DNA of 64,000 bases from Panacagrimonas sp965216805 (lineage in GTDB: Bacteria; Pseudomonadota; Gammaproteobacteria; Nevskiales; Nevskiaceae). Position 1 is the first letter of the stretch, and each line of letters begins with the position of its first letter. Below are positions 8,415 through 16,896 of the stretch, in pieces. The translations under genes were made by a program, and so were the position numbers. The notes beneath the pieces are model-generated. The model ran no database searches. It was not told the DNA's origin and was given only the letters and a program-made list of their open reading frames with translations. Location of the stretch: contig NZ_CBDCGN010000002.1 in the NCBI RefSeq assembly GCF_965216805.1, positions 2,763,438 through 2,827,437 of the forward strand, read 5' to 3'.

Positions 8415-8437
8415 GAAATGTAATGTTATAACAGTTC
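8415..8437. promoter_or_regulatory. Zur box upstream of the zigA-like operon
   Basis: GAAATGTAATGTTATAACAGTTC resembles the 23-bp Zur operator (half-site GAAATGTTATA, inverted). The centre TGTTATAACA at 8424-8433 is a perfect palindrome and recurs at 15859 and 25020. A promoter is plausible: TTGCTT at 8403-8408, a 17-base spacer and TTATAA at 8426-8431, so a bound repressor would cover the -10. The first gene downstream is a ZigA-like GTPase, a classic Zur target, and a zur gene is in the same cargo. The 8289-8414 stretch before it shows nothing else. Confidence 0.8.
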
Positions 8438-8597
8438 ATCATCGATTCTAGATCCTGGCTAGTCCCGCGCTCGCCGCCTCTCGGTTGCCGCGCTGATCGC
8501 TGTCGGCGGCTTCGGCGCGCCGGTGAAGTTGCTCAAGACCCTCTCATCCACGTCCGGATTGCGTGCCGAGCGTGCTGATCCTCCAACACAGACGACC

Positions 8598-9839
8598 ATG
8601 TCCTATACCGACCCCGCAGAGTTAAATCGGAAACTTCCCGTCACCGTCCTGTCCGGCTACCTCGGTGCCGGCAAGACCACGCTGCTCAACCATGTCCTGT
8701 CGAACCGGGAGGGGCTGCGCGTAGCCGTAATCGTCAACGACATGAGCGAGGTCAATATCGATGCCGCGCTGGTCGATGGACAGGCGCGCCTCTCGCGCAC
8801 GGAAGAAAAGCTGGTCGAGTTCTCCAGCGGCTGCATCTGCTGCACGCTGCGCGACGACCTGCTCAAGGAAGTGACGGTGCTGGCCGGCGAAGGACGATTC
8901 GATCATCTGCTGATCGAATCGACCGGCATCTCCGAACCGATGCCCGTTGCCGCCACCTTTGCGGTGCGTGACGAGGCGGGCTTCTCGCTATCGGACATCA
9001 CGCGACTCGATTCGATGGTAACGGTCGTGGACGCCGTGAACCTGCTGCGGGATTTCTGCAGCACGGATTTCCTGCATGACCGTCAGCAATCCTTGGGCGA
9101 AGACGACGAGCGCAACGTCGTCGATCTGCTGGTCGACCAGATCGAGTTCGCCGACACCATCGTCATCAACAAGATTTCGGACGTGGACGACGAGCAGCGC
9201 CGCGATGTGCTGGCCGTGGTCAAGGGCCTCAACCCCGGCGCACATCTCGTGCTGGCCAATCACGGGCGTGTGGCGATGAGCGAGGTGCTCGGCACCGCGC
9301 GCTTCGATCCGGAGCGGGCCGAGCGCAATCCGCGCTGGGCCCGGGAACTGGCCGGCGAGCACACGCCGGAGACGGAGGAATACGGGATCAGCAGCTTCGT
9401 CTATCGCGAGCGCCGGCCCTTCCACCCGCAGCGCCTGCATGCGCTGTTCAACTCCAGCTGGGAAAACGTCATCCGCTCCAAGGGCTGGTTCTGGATCGCC
9501 AGCCGGCCTGATTTCGTCGCCAACCTGTCGCAGGCCGGCGGAACCCTGCAACACGGAGCGACCGGCCTGTGGTGGGCCAGCCCGCTGGCGGACAAGGCGC
9601 CTCGGGCGACGATGGAGCGGCTGCGCCGGGTCTGGGACCCCACCTATGGCGATCGCCGCCAGGAACTGGTGTTCATCGGCATCGGTATGGACGAGGTCGC
9701 AATGCGCCAGCGGCTCGACGCCTGCCTGCTCGACGAGCATGAACTGGCTCTCGGGCACGAGCGCTGGGGCGAGCTGCCCGATCCCTTCCCAGAATGGCGG
9801 ATGGCAAGCACTGACGAAACTTCCCAGTCGGTAGGCTGA
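8598..9839 (+). CDS. zigA: COG0523 zinc-chaperone GTPase, ZigA-like
   Basis: A 413-residue P-loop GTPase starting at ATG 8598. Walker A is GYLGAGKTT (residues 20-28), the metal-binding CICC motif is at 79-82 (SSGCICCTLRDD), and a guanine-specificity motif NKIS is near 190. The C-terminal CobW domain has RPFHPQRLHALF and SKGWFWIASRP. ZigA and related proteins are made under zinc starvation and are thought to deliver Zn to client enzymes. The gene heads a compact operon (31-codon ORF, merC, moaB, folE) behind a Zur box. It is the family member closest to the ZigA/YciC type among the three COG0523 genes here. Confidence 0.88.
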   Translation: MSYTDPAELNRKLPVTVLSGYLGAGKTTLLNHVLSNREGLRVAVIVNDMSEVNIDAALVDGQARLSRTEEKLVEFSSGCICCTLRDDLLKEVTVLAGEGRFDHLLIESTGISEPMPVAATFAVRDEAGFSLSDITRLDSMVTVVDAVNLLRDFCSTDFLHDRQQSLGEDDERNVVDLLVDQIEFADTIVINKISDVDDEQRRDVLAVVKGLNPGAHLVLANHGRVAMSEVLGTARFDPERAERNPRWARELAGEHTPETEEYGISSFVYRERRPFHPQRLHALFNSSWENVIRSKGWFWIASRPDFVANLSQAGGTLQHGATGLWWASPLADKAPRATMERLRRVWDPTYGDRRQELVFIGIGMDEVAMRQRLDACLLDEHELALGHERWGELPDPFPEWRMASTDETSQSVG

Positions 9840-9841
9840 TC

Positions 9842-9937
9842 ATGCTGCGCGCAGGGAAACTCGGCAAGGCCGATGGTGCCGCCGCGGCGCTCCGCGATCC
9901 GGATTGGCGCGTCGGTGCGGTGGACATTGAATCGTGA
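9842..9937 (+). CDS. 31-codon ORF between zigA and merC
   Basis: ATG 9842 is 2 bases after the zigA stop, and TGA 9935-9937 overlaps the GTG of the MerC gene in a GTGA junction. The 31-residue product (MLRAGKLGKADGAAAALRDP...) has no membrane segment and matches nothing I recognise. Tight spacing on both sides argues that ribosomes read through it, so it may be a real microprotein or a coupling device for the GTG-started gene behind it. It could also be a remnant of a longer gene. Confidence 0.45.
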   Translation: MLRAGKLGKADGAAAALRDPDWRVGAVDIES

Positions 9938-10338
9938 GCGCGATTTCACAACCAGCAGCAGCGCTCGGCGATCGCGGCGCCATCCTGCTCTCCGGGCTCT
10001 GCCTGGTGCATTGTTTGTTCCTGCCGATCATGGCCGCCCTGCTGCCGTGGCTGGCTTGGCTGGGCGGAAACGAAACCTGGGTTCACCGCGGGCTGCTGCT
10101 GACAATCGTGCCCATCAGCCTGCTTGCGCTGGCGAGCGGTTGGCGCCGACACCACGACCGGCGTGTGCTGCTGCTGGGCCTGGCGGCGCTCGGACTACTC
10201 AGCTGCGCGGCTCTGGCAGGGACCGCATTGCCGCGGCCCTGGCTCGAAACCGCATTGACCGTCATGGGTAGCGTGGCGCTGACGATCAGCCATCTGCTGA
10301 ACCTGCGCGCGCTCGATCGGTGCCATCCGGCAGCTTGA
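9934..10338 (+). CDS. MerC-domain membrane protein
   Basis: A 134-residue protein with four hydrophobic segments. The N-terminal GDRGAILLSGLCLVHCLFLP carries the paired Cys (CLVHC) in the first membrane segment, as in the MerC mercuric-transport family. Outside mer operons such proteins occur beside COG0523 genes in zinc-starvation loci, so Hg(II) transport is unlikely here; metal movement across the inner membrane is the reasonable guess. It starts at GTG 9934, overlapping the preceding 31-codon ORF. No merR, merT, merP or merA is nearby. Confidence 0.78.
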   Translation: MSAISQPAAALGDRGAILLSGLCLVHCLFLPIMAALLPWLAWLGGNETWVHRGLLLTIVPISLLALASGWRRHHDRRVLLLGLAALGLLSCAALAGTALPRPWLETALTVMGSVALTISHLLNLRALDRCHPAA

Positions 10339-10415
10339 AAACGGGCCTTCAAACAAACTTTAGTGCGACCATGCCACGCGGTAGCCACCGCATGAAATGT
10401 GACCAAGAGATCTCC

Positions 10416-10949
10416 ATGCCCATCGATGAATCTCTGGCGTTCGTTCCAGTCAACGTCGCCATTCTCACCGTATCTGACACGCGCAGTCTCGCCGACGACT
10501 GTTCCGGACAGACTCTGGCCGACCGCATCGTCGCGGCCGGCCATCGGCTGGCGGAACGGCGTGTCGTCGCCGACGATGCTGATCTCATCGAATCCGTGCT
10601 CAGGGAATGGATCGCTGACACCGAAATCGACGTAGTCATCTCGACCGGCGGTACCGGCCTGACCGGGCGCGATGTTACGCCAGAGGCATTCGTCCGCGTG
10701 ATCGATAAGGAGATCATCGGATTTGGCGAGCTGTTTCGTCTGCTGAGCTATCAGAAGATCGGCACCAGCACCATCCAGTCACGCGCCGTTGGCGGCGTCG
10801 CCGGGGGCACCTACCTGTTTGCGCTGCCGGGCTCTACCGGCGCGGTCAAGGATGGCTGGGACGACATCCTGCGCTTCCAGCTCGACGCTCGGCACCTGCC
10901 CTGCAATCTGGTCGAGCTGATGCCGCGTCTTCAGGAACAGCGGCGCTGA
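10416..10949 (+). CDS. moaB: MoaB/MogA-like molybdopterin biosynthesis protein
   Basis: A 177-residue protein of the MoaB/Mog family starting at ATG 10416. The N-terminus NVAILTVSDTR, the glycine-rich STGGTGLTGRDVTPEA and the C-terminal ALPGSTGAVKDGWDDIL are the family signatures. MoaB adenylates molybdopterin before metal insertion. No other molybdenum cofactor genes are nearby; instead it sits with a COG0523 GTPase and FolE, both pterin- or zinc-linked. The leader CAAGAGATCTC just before the start is repeated exactly before folE. It may be a zinc-starvation paralogue; the reason for its presence is unknown. Confidence 0.85.
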   Translation: MPIDESLAFVPVNVAILTVSDTRSLADDCSGQTLADRIVAAGHRLAERRVVADDADLIESVLREWIADTEIDVVISTGGTGLTGRDVTPEAFVRVIDKEIIGFGELFRLLSYQKIGTSTIQSRAVGGVAGGTYLFALPGSTGAVKDGWDDILRFQLDARHLPCNLVELMPRLQEQRR

Positions 10950-10977
10950 CATCCACAATCCTCATTCAAGAGATCTC

Positions 10978-11577
10978 ATGAACGCCCCCCATCCGAAAAC
11001 CGTAGGCCGCCCCAACCGTGAGCAGGCCGAAGAGGCCGCGCGCACGCTGATCCGTTGGGCGGGTGACGACCCCGCGCGCGAGGGGCTCATCGACACACCC
11101 GCGCGCATGGTGCGTGCATACGAGGAGTTCTTCGAGGGCTATGCACAGGACCCGGATGCGCTGCTGTCGCCGACGTTCGAGGACGCCGGGGGTTACGACG
11201 AGATCGTGTGCCTGCGCAATATCCGTGTGGAGTCCCACTGCGAACACCACATCGTGCCGATACTGGGACGCGCGCATGTGGCCTACCTTCCGGACCGGCG
11301 AGTGGTCGGCATCAGCAAGATCGCGCGCTTGGTTGAAGTCTATGCGCGGCGCTTGCAGATACAGGAAAAGCTGACGGCAGAGATCGCCGACACCTTGCAG
11401 CGCGTGATGCAACCACGCGGTGTCGCTGTGGTGATTGAGGCCGCTCACCAGTGCATGACCACACGCGGCATCCGCGATGCGGGCGTCAGCATGGTGACCA
11501 GCCGCCTGCTCGGCGTCTTCCGTGACGACGCTGCCAGCCGACGCGAAGTGTTCGGGATGATGGGGCTTTCGGGTTGA
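10978..11577 (+). CDS. folE: GTP cyclohydrolase I (FolE, type IA)
   Basis: A 199-residue enzyme converting GTP to 7,8-dihydroneopterin triphosphate, the first step of folate synthesis. The zinc ligands of type IA are kept: Cys88 and His91 in SHCEHHIVP, and Cys159 in HQCMTTRG. This matters because Zur regulons often encode the zinc-independent FolE2 instead; here a zinc-using paralogue follows a zinc chaperone. ATG 10978 lies 28 bases after the moaB stop. The gene converges on the NTF2-like gene with a 15-base gap and no clear terminator. Confidence 0.9.
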   Translation: MNAPHPKTVGRPNREQAEEAARTLIRWAGDDPAREGLIDTPARMVRAYEEFFEGYAQDPDALLSPTFEDAGGYDEIVCLRNIRVESHCEHHIVPILGRAHVAYLPDRRVVGISKIARLVEVYARRLQIQEKLTAEIADTLQRVMQPRGVAVVIEAAHQCMTTRGIRDAGVSMVTSRLLGVFRDDAASRREVFGMMGLSG

Positions 11578-11592
11578 TGAGGTCCCCTGCTT

Positions 11593-11982
11593 CTACAGCA
11601 TCCGCGGAATCTGCGAGGAGTGATGGTGCAGGATCGGAGCGGCCGCGGCGAGATTGATGAGATAGCTGAAGCGTGCTTCGAAGGCCAGTAGCTCCCCTTC
11701 AACCGCGAAGTGCCAGCAGTAGAGCCCATGGATCGAGCACAAGGCCTCACCGTGCATCTGCACCCTGACAGTTCTTTCGTGCAGGGTCACGTGCAGCCGC
11801 TCACGGCTGCAGAGTTGTTCGAAATAGGCGCGAATGTCCGTGGGCCGACTCAGCACGCGGTTGGAGAAAGTCGGGATCAGGGTAGCGTTTGGGTCGTACA
11901 GCCCGCTGAGCGCATCAGCATTGGCGCGGTTGGCGGTCTCGATCCAGCGGTTCAGCGCATCGGTCGGTGTCGTTGATTTCAT
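11593..11982 (-). CDS. NTF2-like (SnoaL/DUF4440-type) protein
   Basis: A 129-residue protein of the nuclear-transport-factor-2 fold: NRWIETANRANADALSGLYD, then PTDIRAYFEQLC and FEARFSYLI. No catalytic residue set is clear; the family includes small enzymes and binding proteins. ATG 11982 is chosen; longer frames upstream overlap the PepSY gene. It is the last gene of the TonB receptor-PepSY-NTF2 unit read away from the Zur box at 15851, so it is probably zinc-regulated. It has no signal peptide. Confidence 0.65.
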   Translation of the reverse strand: MKSTTPTDALNRWIETANRANADALSGLYDPNATLIPTFSNRVLSRPTDIRAYFEQLCSRERLHVTLHERTVRVQMHGEALCSIHGLYCWHFAVEGELLAFEARFSYLINLAAAAPILHHHSSQIPRML

Positions 11983-12023
11983 TTGATGGTCAGGCAGCCT
12001 TTTTGAGGATGGAAAGCTTTCCG

Positions 12024-13586
12024 CTATCCGGTGCTTTGCAGCGACGATTGCTGTCGTCGGGCGCCCATGCGTAACCGCCGCCAGCCAATAACGACACCGG
12101 TCATCGATAGCGCGAAGCCGCCAAACGAAAAGCTGATGACCGCGATGTCCCATAGGGGCCGCCGCTCCCGAAGCCAGCGGATGTCCCAGGAATGCAAGCC
12201 GTTGTAGAGCCAGCGATAGAGGCGGTTGATGCGGGTGCTGCGATCGAGGATGCGGCCACGGGCCGGATCCAGGTGGAACCAAGTGGCGGCGGCATCGGCG
12301 AAGCGCACACGCAGCACCGGTAGCGGGTGCGAGCCGCGCTCCGGATGGCGCGTGTAGTAATAGTCGTCGTAGCGCGACAGCATCTGTACGTCCTGCAGGG
12401 ACGCGTCCGGCAGCAGCAAGGCGGCGCGGGCTTGCATCGCCGCGGCATCGGGCAAGGTCGGCGGAACATCGCCGCCGCCGCGCAGTTCGACGCGGCCGTC
12501 GCGATGTGTGAGCTGCCACAGCGGCTGGCCGAAATAGTGCAGCGGCTCGGCCTCGACGACGTCGCCATCGAAGCGCGGCAAGGAGAAGTCGCCCGGCGTC
12601 AGAGGCTTGCCGCTGAAAACCTGTTGCTGCTCCGGTGAGGGTGAACGCGGCGGATTGAGCTTGCCCGGGTTCATCGACAACAGGCCGCTGATCACCCAGG
12701 TGAGCGTCACCATTCCGAACGCCAGCCCGCCAATGTGGTGCCAGCGCATCAGTCCCTTGTATGGAATCGACGACTTGCCCGGCCTGGGCCGCCGCTTCCA
12801 GCGCAGCAGGCCGATCCAGAGGCCGGACAGGGCCAGCACGCCGCCGGCGGCGGAGAGGATATCGACCATCCACGCCCAGGCATCCGGGTAGCGGCGGATC
12901 GCCGTCGGGTATAGCCAATGCGTGACGGCGGCCGGGTAATTGAGCCAGCGCTCGACGCGCACGCTGTCGCGCACCACTTCGCCGGTGCTCGAAGATACGT
13001 ACAGCTCGGTGCCGGCCGCGTCATCGAGCGCGAACAGGTGCAGTGGCCGGTGCGCATTGAGGCTGGACGACACCGCCCACTGATCGGTCTGCAAGGTCTG
13101 CAGATAGCGTGGCTGCGGTGCACCGCCATAAGCGCGTGCTGCGAAGTCAGCGGCGATTGCGCCGGCTTCGTCGACGCCTACGCGTGGCAGTACCGCACCG
13201 CTACGGGCATCGACGACCCGCGGTTGCGCCTGGCCGTGCGCCTGCACCCGATACAGCGGCCGGCCGAGCCGCATCAGCGGCGTGACAGCGCCAACCTCGA
13301 CGGCCGCGTCGCCGTTCTCGACAGCCAGCGTCTGGTTACGGGACGGGCTGCCGACCGTGTCGAAGTCGGCGGCGCGCAGCCGCGCCACGGCTGCTCCCGG
13401 ATGCAGCGTCGCCGCGTGGAAATCCAGTGCCGGCAGGCCCGCCAGCCGCTCCTGCCGCGTCAGCTGCGGAAACTCCACGTACATCATGAATACGCCGCTG
13501 AAGAACCACAGCGCGAAGAACGCGCACAGCACGATTCCAGCCCAGCGATGTAACAGGTACAGCGGGCGCTTCCATTTCAGCTGCAT
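12024..13586 (-). CDS. PepSY-associated transmembrane protein
   Basis: A 520-residue inner-membrane protein. The N-terminus LYLLHRWAGIVLCAFFALWF is the PepSY-TM signature; further membrane segments are near residues 235-260, 285-310 and 490-510, with large periplasmic loops between. Proteins of this family often accompany TonB-dependent siderophore receptors and are thought to reduce or strip the metal from the chelate in the periplasm. It lies 18 bases after the receptor gene in the same direction, so they are probably one operon under the Zur box at 15851. Confidence 0.8.
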   Translation of the reverse strand: MQLKWKRPLYLLHRWAGIVLCAFFALWFFSGVFMMYVEFPQLTRQERLAGLPALDFHAATLHPGAAVARLRAADFDTVGSPSRNQTLAVENGDAAVEVGAVTPLMRLGRPLYRVQAHGQAQPRVVDARSGAVLPRVGVDEAGAIAADFAARAYGGAPQPRYLQTLQTDQWAVSSSLNAHRPLHLFALDDAAGTELYVSSSTGEVVRDSVRVERWLNYPAAVTHWLYPTAIRRYPDAWAWMVDILSAAGGVLALSGLWIGLLRWKRRPRPGKSSIPYKGLMRWHHIGGLAFGMVTLTWVISGLLSMNPGKLNPPRSPSPEQQQVFSGKPLTPGDFSLPRFDGDVVEAEPLHYFGQPLWQLTHRDGRVELRGGGDVPPTLPDAAAMQARAALLLPDASLQDVQMLSRYDDYYYTRHPERGSHPLPVLRVRFADAAATWFHLDPARGRILDRSTRINRLYRWLYNGLHSWDIRWLRERRPLWDIAVISFSFGGFALSMTGVVIGWRRLRMGARRQQSSLQSTG

Positions 13587-13604
13587 CGCCGGGTTCCGGG
13601 ACGT

Positions 13605-15824
13605 TTAGAACTCGATCCGCATGCCGAGCTCGGCCGAGCGCGGATCGGCGAGGCGGACCATCAGGCCGCCGCCGGACGCCCATTCGGCGTACTGCTCGTC
13701 GGTGAGGTTGCGGCCGCGCAGCGTGACGCTCAGGCGGTTCCAGCGGCGCGTGACGGCGGCGTCGACGGCGGTATACGCGTCGAGTTGGATGCCGTTGTTG
13801 TTGTTGGCCTCGCGCTCGCCGACATAGCGCAGGCCGGCCTGCGCGCTCCAGTCCTGCCAGGTCCGCAGCAGGTACAGGCCGGCGACCAGCTTCGGCACGT
13901 TCGGCGGCGTGTTGCCATCGCGCGCGATCACGCCGGTGCCAAGGTTTTCGTTGAAGTCCCTGAACTCCGCCGTCCAGGTCGGCGCGACGTTGGCGTCGAT
14001 CTGCCAGCCCGGCAGCGGCTGGACGCTCAGCGCCAGCTCGGCGCCCTGCGAGACCTGCGCGCCGATCTGCGAGTTGATGCGCGTGCCGTCGACGATCGCC
14101 GAGGTCAGCAGATCGTTCTTCTCGATGTCGTACAGCGCGAGGGTCAGGTTGGCGCGGCCGTCCCACAGCGTCGCCTTGGCGCCGGCCTCGTACTGCCGGC
14201 CCTTCTGCAGGCTGAAATCGTCCTGTGCCGCCGTCAGACTGACCAGCTGCGAGACCGGCTGCGCCGCCCTGCTGTAGCTGACATACAGATTGAGCTGCGG
14301 CGTCACCGACCACACCGAGCCGATGCGGCCGGTCAGCGGTTCGTAGCGCTTGTCGTAGGGTTCGGCGCCGAGATACGAGCGGCGTTCGACCTCGATATGG
14401 TCGTAGCGCAGACCGCCGACCAGTGTCAGCGTGTCGGCCAGCGAAAGCACGTCCTCGACGTAGACCGCGTTGCTCTTGGTGACGATGTTGACGGTCTTGA
14501 TCGCGCGCACCGAGGGGCCGAAGCCCTGATCGAAACCGGTCAGCGGAACGCTCGCCGGCGTCGGCGACGCCGGCACGTCCGGCTGGCCGCTGTTGCGATC
14601 CTGATCGTTGTGATCATGGAGGCCGCCGATCAGGAATTTGTTGGGCCGGCCGAAAAGCGTGCCGCTCCAGGTCAGGTCGAGTCGATTGCCGAGCTGCAGA
14701 TCGTCGCGGTAGATCAGGAAGAAGCTGGCGCGGTCAACCATCTGCGTGGTCGGGTTCCACACCGTGCTTTCGGTGTTGCGCCAATCCAGCCGCTGCGTGG
14801 CTGCATAGGTCTCATTGCGCAGCGTCCACTGCGACGACAGCCGCGTCTCGCCGATGATCCGCCAGAAGCTGTTGCTGCCGTCGGCGAAGTTGTCCCAGTT
14901 GTTGTAGTTGAGGCGCCGTGTGCCGGGGGCAATGCGCGCGTTGACCAGGCGGTCGGTCGCGGTGCTGGCCTTGCGTACAGCTTCGACGCCGTCCTGGCCG
15001 ATCACCGCGTCGTAGACCAGCGGCGTGCCGTAGTAACTCCTGGTGCTGTCATCGAGCACGGTGCCCGTGACGCGCACGCGGGTGTCTTCGTTGTACTGCC
15101 AGCGCAGCTCGCCGGCGATCGCGTCGTAGCGCGAGTCGCTGTTCTCGACGTAGCCGCCGCGCCGCGAGGTCGAGGCGTCGGCGCGGAAGTACAGTTTCTG
15201 CACGCCGGTCTGGCCGCCCGCACCGACCGCTGCGCGGTAGCTGTCCCAGGAACCCGCGCTGATCTGCGCTTCGCCTTGATGTTCGTCGGGTGCCTGCTTG
15301 GATACATAGTTGACTGCGCCGCCAACTGCACCTTCGCCGTACAGCAGGGAAGCCGGTCCTTTGAGCACTTCGATGCGGTCAAACAGAAACGCGTCGAGCG
15401 GACGCGCCGATTGCGAGGCTGTGTTCTGGCGAATGCCGTCGCGCATCACGGTAATGTCGTTGCCGGTGAAGCCGCGCGTGGCGTAATTCGGAATCGAGCC
15501 TACCGACGTTCCGCCGCTCATGCCGACCGCCGATTCGATCGCTTCGAGCGCGGTGCGCGCACCGCGAATTTCAATCGTCTCGTGCGTCACGACCGAGACA
15601 CTGGCCGGCAATTCACGCGCTGACAGTCCCAGCCGCGAGCCGGTGTAGAGGTTTTCGTCGAGAGACAGGCTATCGGACTCGGTGAGCCGTCCTTCTACGA
15701 CGATGGTCTCCAGCTGTGTGGGCTGGTTGGCTCCATCTTCACTCTGTGTTTGCCCCATCGCCATCGGGGCTGCGACGCAAGTCAGAAAGGCGGCTGCGGA
15801 CGCGAGCCTCATGATCAAATGCAT
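13605..15824 (-). CDS. TonB-dependent siderophore-type receptor
   Basis: An outer-membrane receptor of about 739 residues. ATG 15824 gives a good signal peptide (MHLIMRLASAAAFLTCVAAP...); an ATG at 15848 would add 8 residues but sits against the Zur box with no ribosome binding site. A TonB-box-like ETIVVEG follows. The plug has RGFTGNDITVMRDGIRQN and RIEVLKGPASLLYGEGAVGG, and the barrel ends in ...SAELGMRIEF with a C-terminal Phe. The type matches TIGR01783 siderophore receptors. Under a Zur box, the likely cargo is a zinc-metallophore complex rather than a ferric siderophore; this is inference. Confidence 0.88.
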   Translation of the reverse strand: MHLIMRLASAAAFLTCVAAPMAMGQTQSEDGANQPTQLETIVVEGRLTESDSLSLDENLYTGSRLGLSARELPASVSVVTHETIEIRGARTALEAIESAVGMSGGTSVGSIPNYATRGFTGNDITVMRDGIRQNTASQSARPLDAFLFDRIEVLKGPASLLYGEGAVGGAVNYVSKQAPDEHQGEAQISAGSWDSYRAAVGAGGQTGVQKLYFRADASTSRRGGYVENSDSRYDAIAGELRWQYNEDTRVRVTGTVLDDSTRSYYGTPLVYDAVIGQDGVEAVRKASTATDRLVNARIAPGTRRLNYNNWDNFADGSNSFWRIIGETRLSSQWTLRNETYAATQRLDWRNTESTVWNPTTQMVDRASFFLIYRDDLQLGNRLDLTWSGTLFGRPNKFLIGGLHDHNDQDRNSGQPDVPASPTPASVPLTGFDQGFGPSVRAIKTVNIVTKSNAVYVEDVLSLADTLTLVGGLRYDHIEVERRSYLGAEPYDKRYEPLTGRIGSVWSVTPQLNLYVSYSRAAQPVSQLVSLTAAQDDFSLQKGRQYEAGAKATLWDGRANLTLALYDIEKNDLLTSAIVDGTRINSQIGAQVSQGAELALSVQPLPGWQIDANVAPTWTAEFRDFNENLGTGVIARDGNTPPNVPKLVAGLYLLRTWQDWSAQAGLRYVGEREANNNNGIQLDAYTAVDAAVTRRWNRLSVTLRGRNLTDEQYAEWASGGGLMVRLADPRSAELGMRIEF

Positions 15825-15850
15825 GGACGTACAAATCTCTATACTCATAT

Positions 15851-15875
15851 GTAGTAAATGTTATAACATAACAAT
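15851..15875. promoter_or_regulatory. Zur box in the divergent TonB receptor / hydrolase promoter
   Basis: GTAGTAAATGTTATAACATAACAAT contains the palindrome TGTTATAACA at 15859-15868, extended by TAACA on the right as in Zur operators. It is the only intergenic space between the minus-strand receptor gene and the plus-strand hydrolase at 15929, so one site could control both directions. Confidence 0.78.
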
Positions 15876-15928
15876 CTCTCCTCAGGCCACACTGCGTGGA
15901 ATTGATCGATCACGTCGAGAAATCACTC

Positions 15929-16720
15929 ATGCCAATGACTTGGGTGTTATTGCGCGGCCTCATGCGTGACCAGCGGCACTGGGGTGAATTTCCGCAGCTC
16001 TTGGAGCAGCAACTGGTTAATAGCCGCGTCGTCACGCTCGATTTTCCGGGCAACGGTGCTTTGCATACCGAGCGCAGCCTGGAGACCATAGAGGAAATGG
16101 CGCACTGGTGTGGGACGCAATTGCGGGAGCGCAACGTGCCGCCGCCGTACTGCGTGTTGGCGAATTCACTTGGTGCAATGGTGGCCGTGGCTTGGGCTGT
16201 CGCACAGCCTGCGGACTTGGCCGCAGCGGTGCTCATCAACACCAGCATGCGTCCCTACGGCGCTGCTCATCAAAGAATGCGGCCGGCTGCCTGGCCGACA
16301 CTGCTGCGCGTGGCGTTCGGGTCACCCGATGCGCGCACGACTGAAAGCGCCATTCTGCGCTTGACCAGCTTTCGCCAAGCGGAGAACGCACAATTGCTGG
16401 AACAGTGGGTCGCCTGGCGCGAGGCGGCACCCGTCAGCCGCGCCAATGCACTACGCCAGTTGATCGCGGCAGCCCGCTTCCATGGGCCACCTGTTGCACC
16501 CAGGTCACCAGTGCTGTTGCTTGCTGGCGTGAGGGACCGGCTGGTCGATCCACGCTGCAGCCAGCGCATGGCGCAGGCATGGAACACAACTCTTGTCCTG
16601 CACGCGGACGCTGGACACGATCTGCCGCTCGATGATCCGCATTGGGTGATTCAGCAAGTTCAGGCTTGGCTGGCGCGTCAACCCCTGCTCCTGCAAGCAG
16701 CCGCAAAGGCTCACCGGTAG
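15929..16720 (+). CDS. alpha/beta hydrolase
   Basis: A 263-residue alpha/beta-hydrolase-fold protein. The nucleophile elbow is LANSLGAM (Ser about residue 84), the likely acid is Asp in AGVRDRLVDPR, and the catalytic His is in DAGHDLPLDD near residue 233. ATG 15929 is chosen; a GTG at 15896 would begin nearer the Zur box. It has no signal peptide, so it is cytoplasmic. The substrate is unknown. Sharing a Zur-controlled promoter region with a metallophore receptor suggests a role in processing the imported ligand, for example an ester hydrolase, but this is a guess. Confidence 0.75.
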   Translation: MPMTWVLLRGLMRDQRHWGEFPQLLEQQLVNSRVVTLDFPGNGALHTERSLETIEEMAHWCGTQLRERNVPPPYCVLANSLGAMVAVAWAVAQPADLAAAVLINTSMRPYGAAHQRMRPAAWPTLLRVAFGSPDARTTESAILRLTSFRQAENAQLLEQWVAWREAAPVSRANALRQLIAAARFHGPPVAPRSPVLLLAGVRDRLVDPRCSQRMAQAWNTTLVLHADAGHDLPLDDPHWVIQQVQAWLARQPLLLQAAAKAHR

Positions 16721-16855
16721 TTGCTGCCGCGGGGTTGGGTTCCGCAATGACGGTCTCGCAGATACCTTGCCGGCTCGGACGGTGCCGCTATCGGCCAGAA
16801 CGTTTCGGTGCGCGTTTCTCGGAGTTTTTCGCTGCTTGCGAATGACGCCGAATAA

Positions 16856-16874
16856 TGTAACTGTATAACGTATC
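16856..16874. promoter_or_regulatory. degenerate Zur box upstream of the NiCoT-zur operon
   Basis: TGTAACTGTATAACGTATC matches 13 of 19 positions of the box at 25015 (TGTAATGTTATAACATTTA), and an outer inverted repeat TAATGTA/TACATTA (16853-16859 and 16875-16881) surrounds it. It begins 41 bases before the start codon of the first gene of the nine-gene unit that ends in zur, so it would make zur autoregulated. It is the weakest of the four sites. Confidence 0.6.
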
Positions 16875-16896
16875 TACATTACCAACGCCAAGCGCA

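Noticed and set aside
9934..10338. Mercury-resistance operon because of MerC
   Set aside because: No merR, merT, merP or merA nearby; the context is COG0523, FolE and a Zur box.
13785..15623. 612-codon plus-strand frame opposite the TonB receptor gene
   Set aside because: The minus strand has a complete receptor with plug and barrel motifs; the plus frame has Arg/Val/Ala-rich sequence typical of a shadow.
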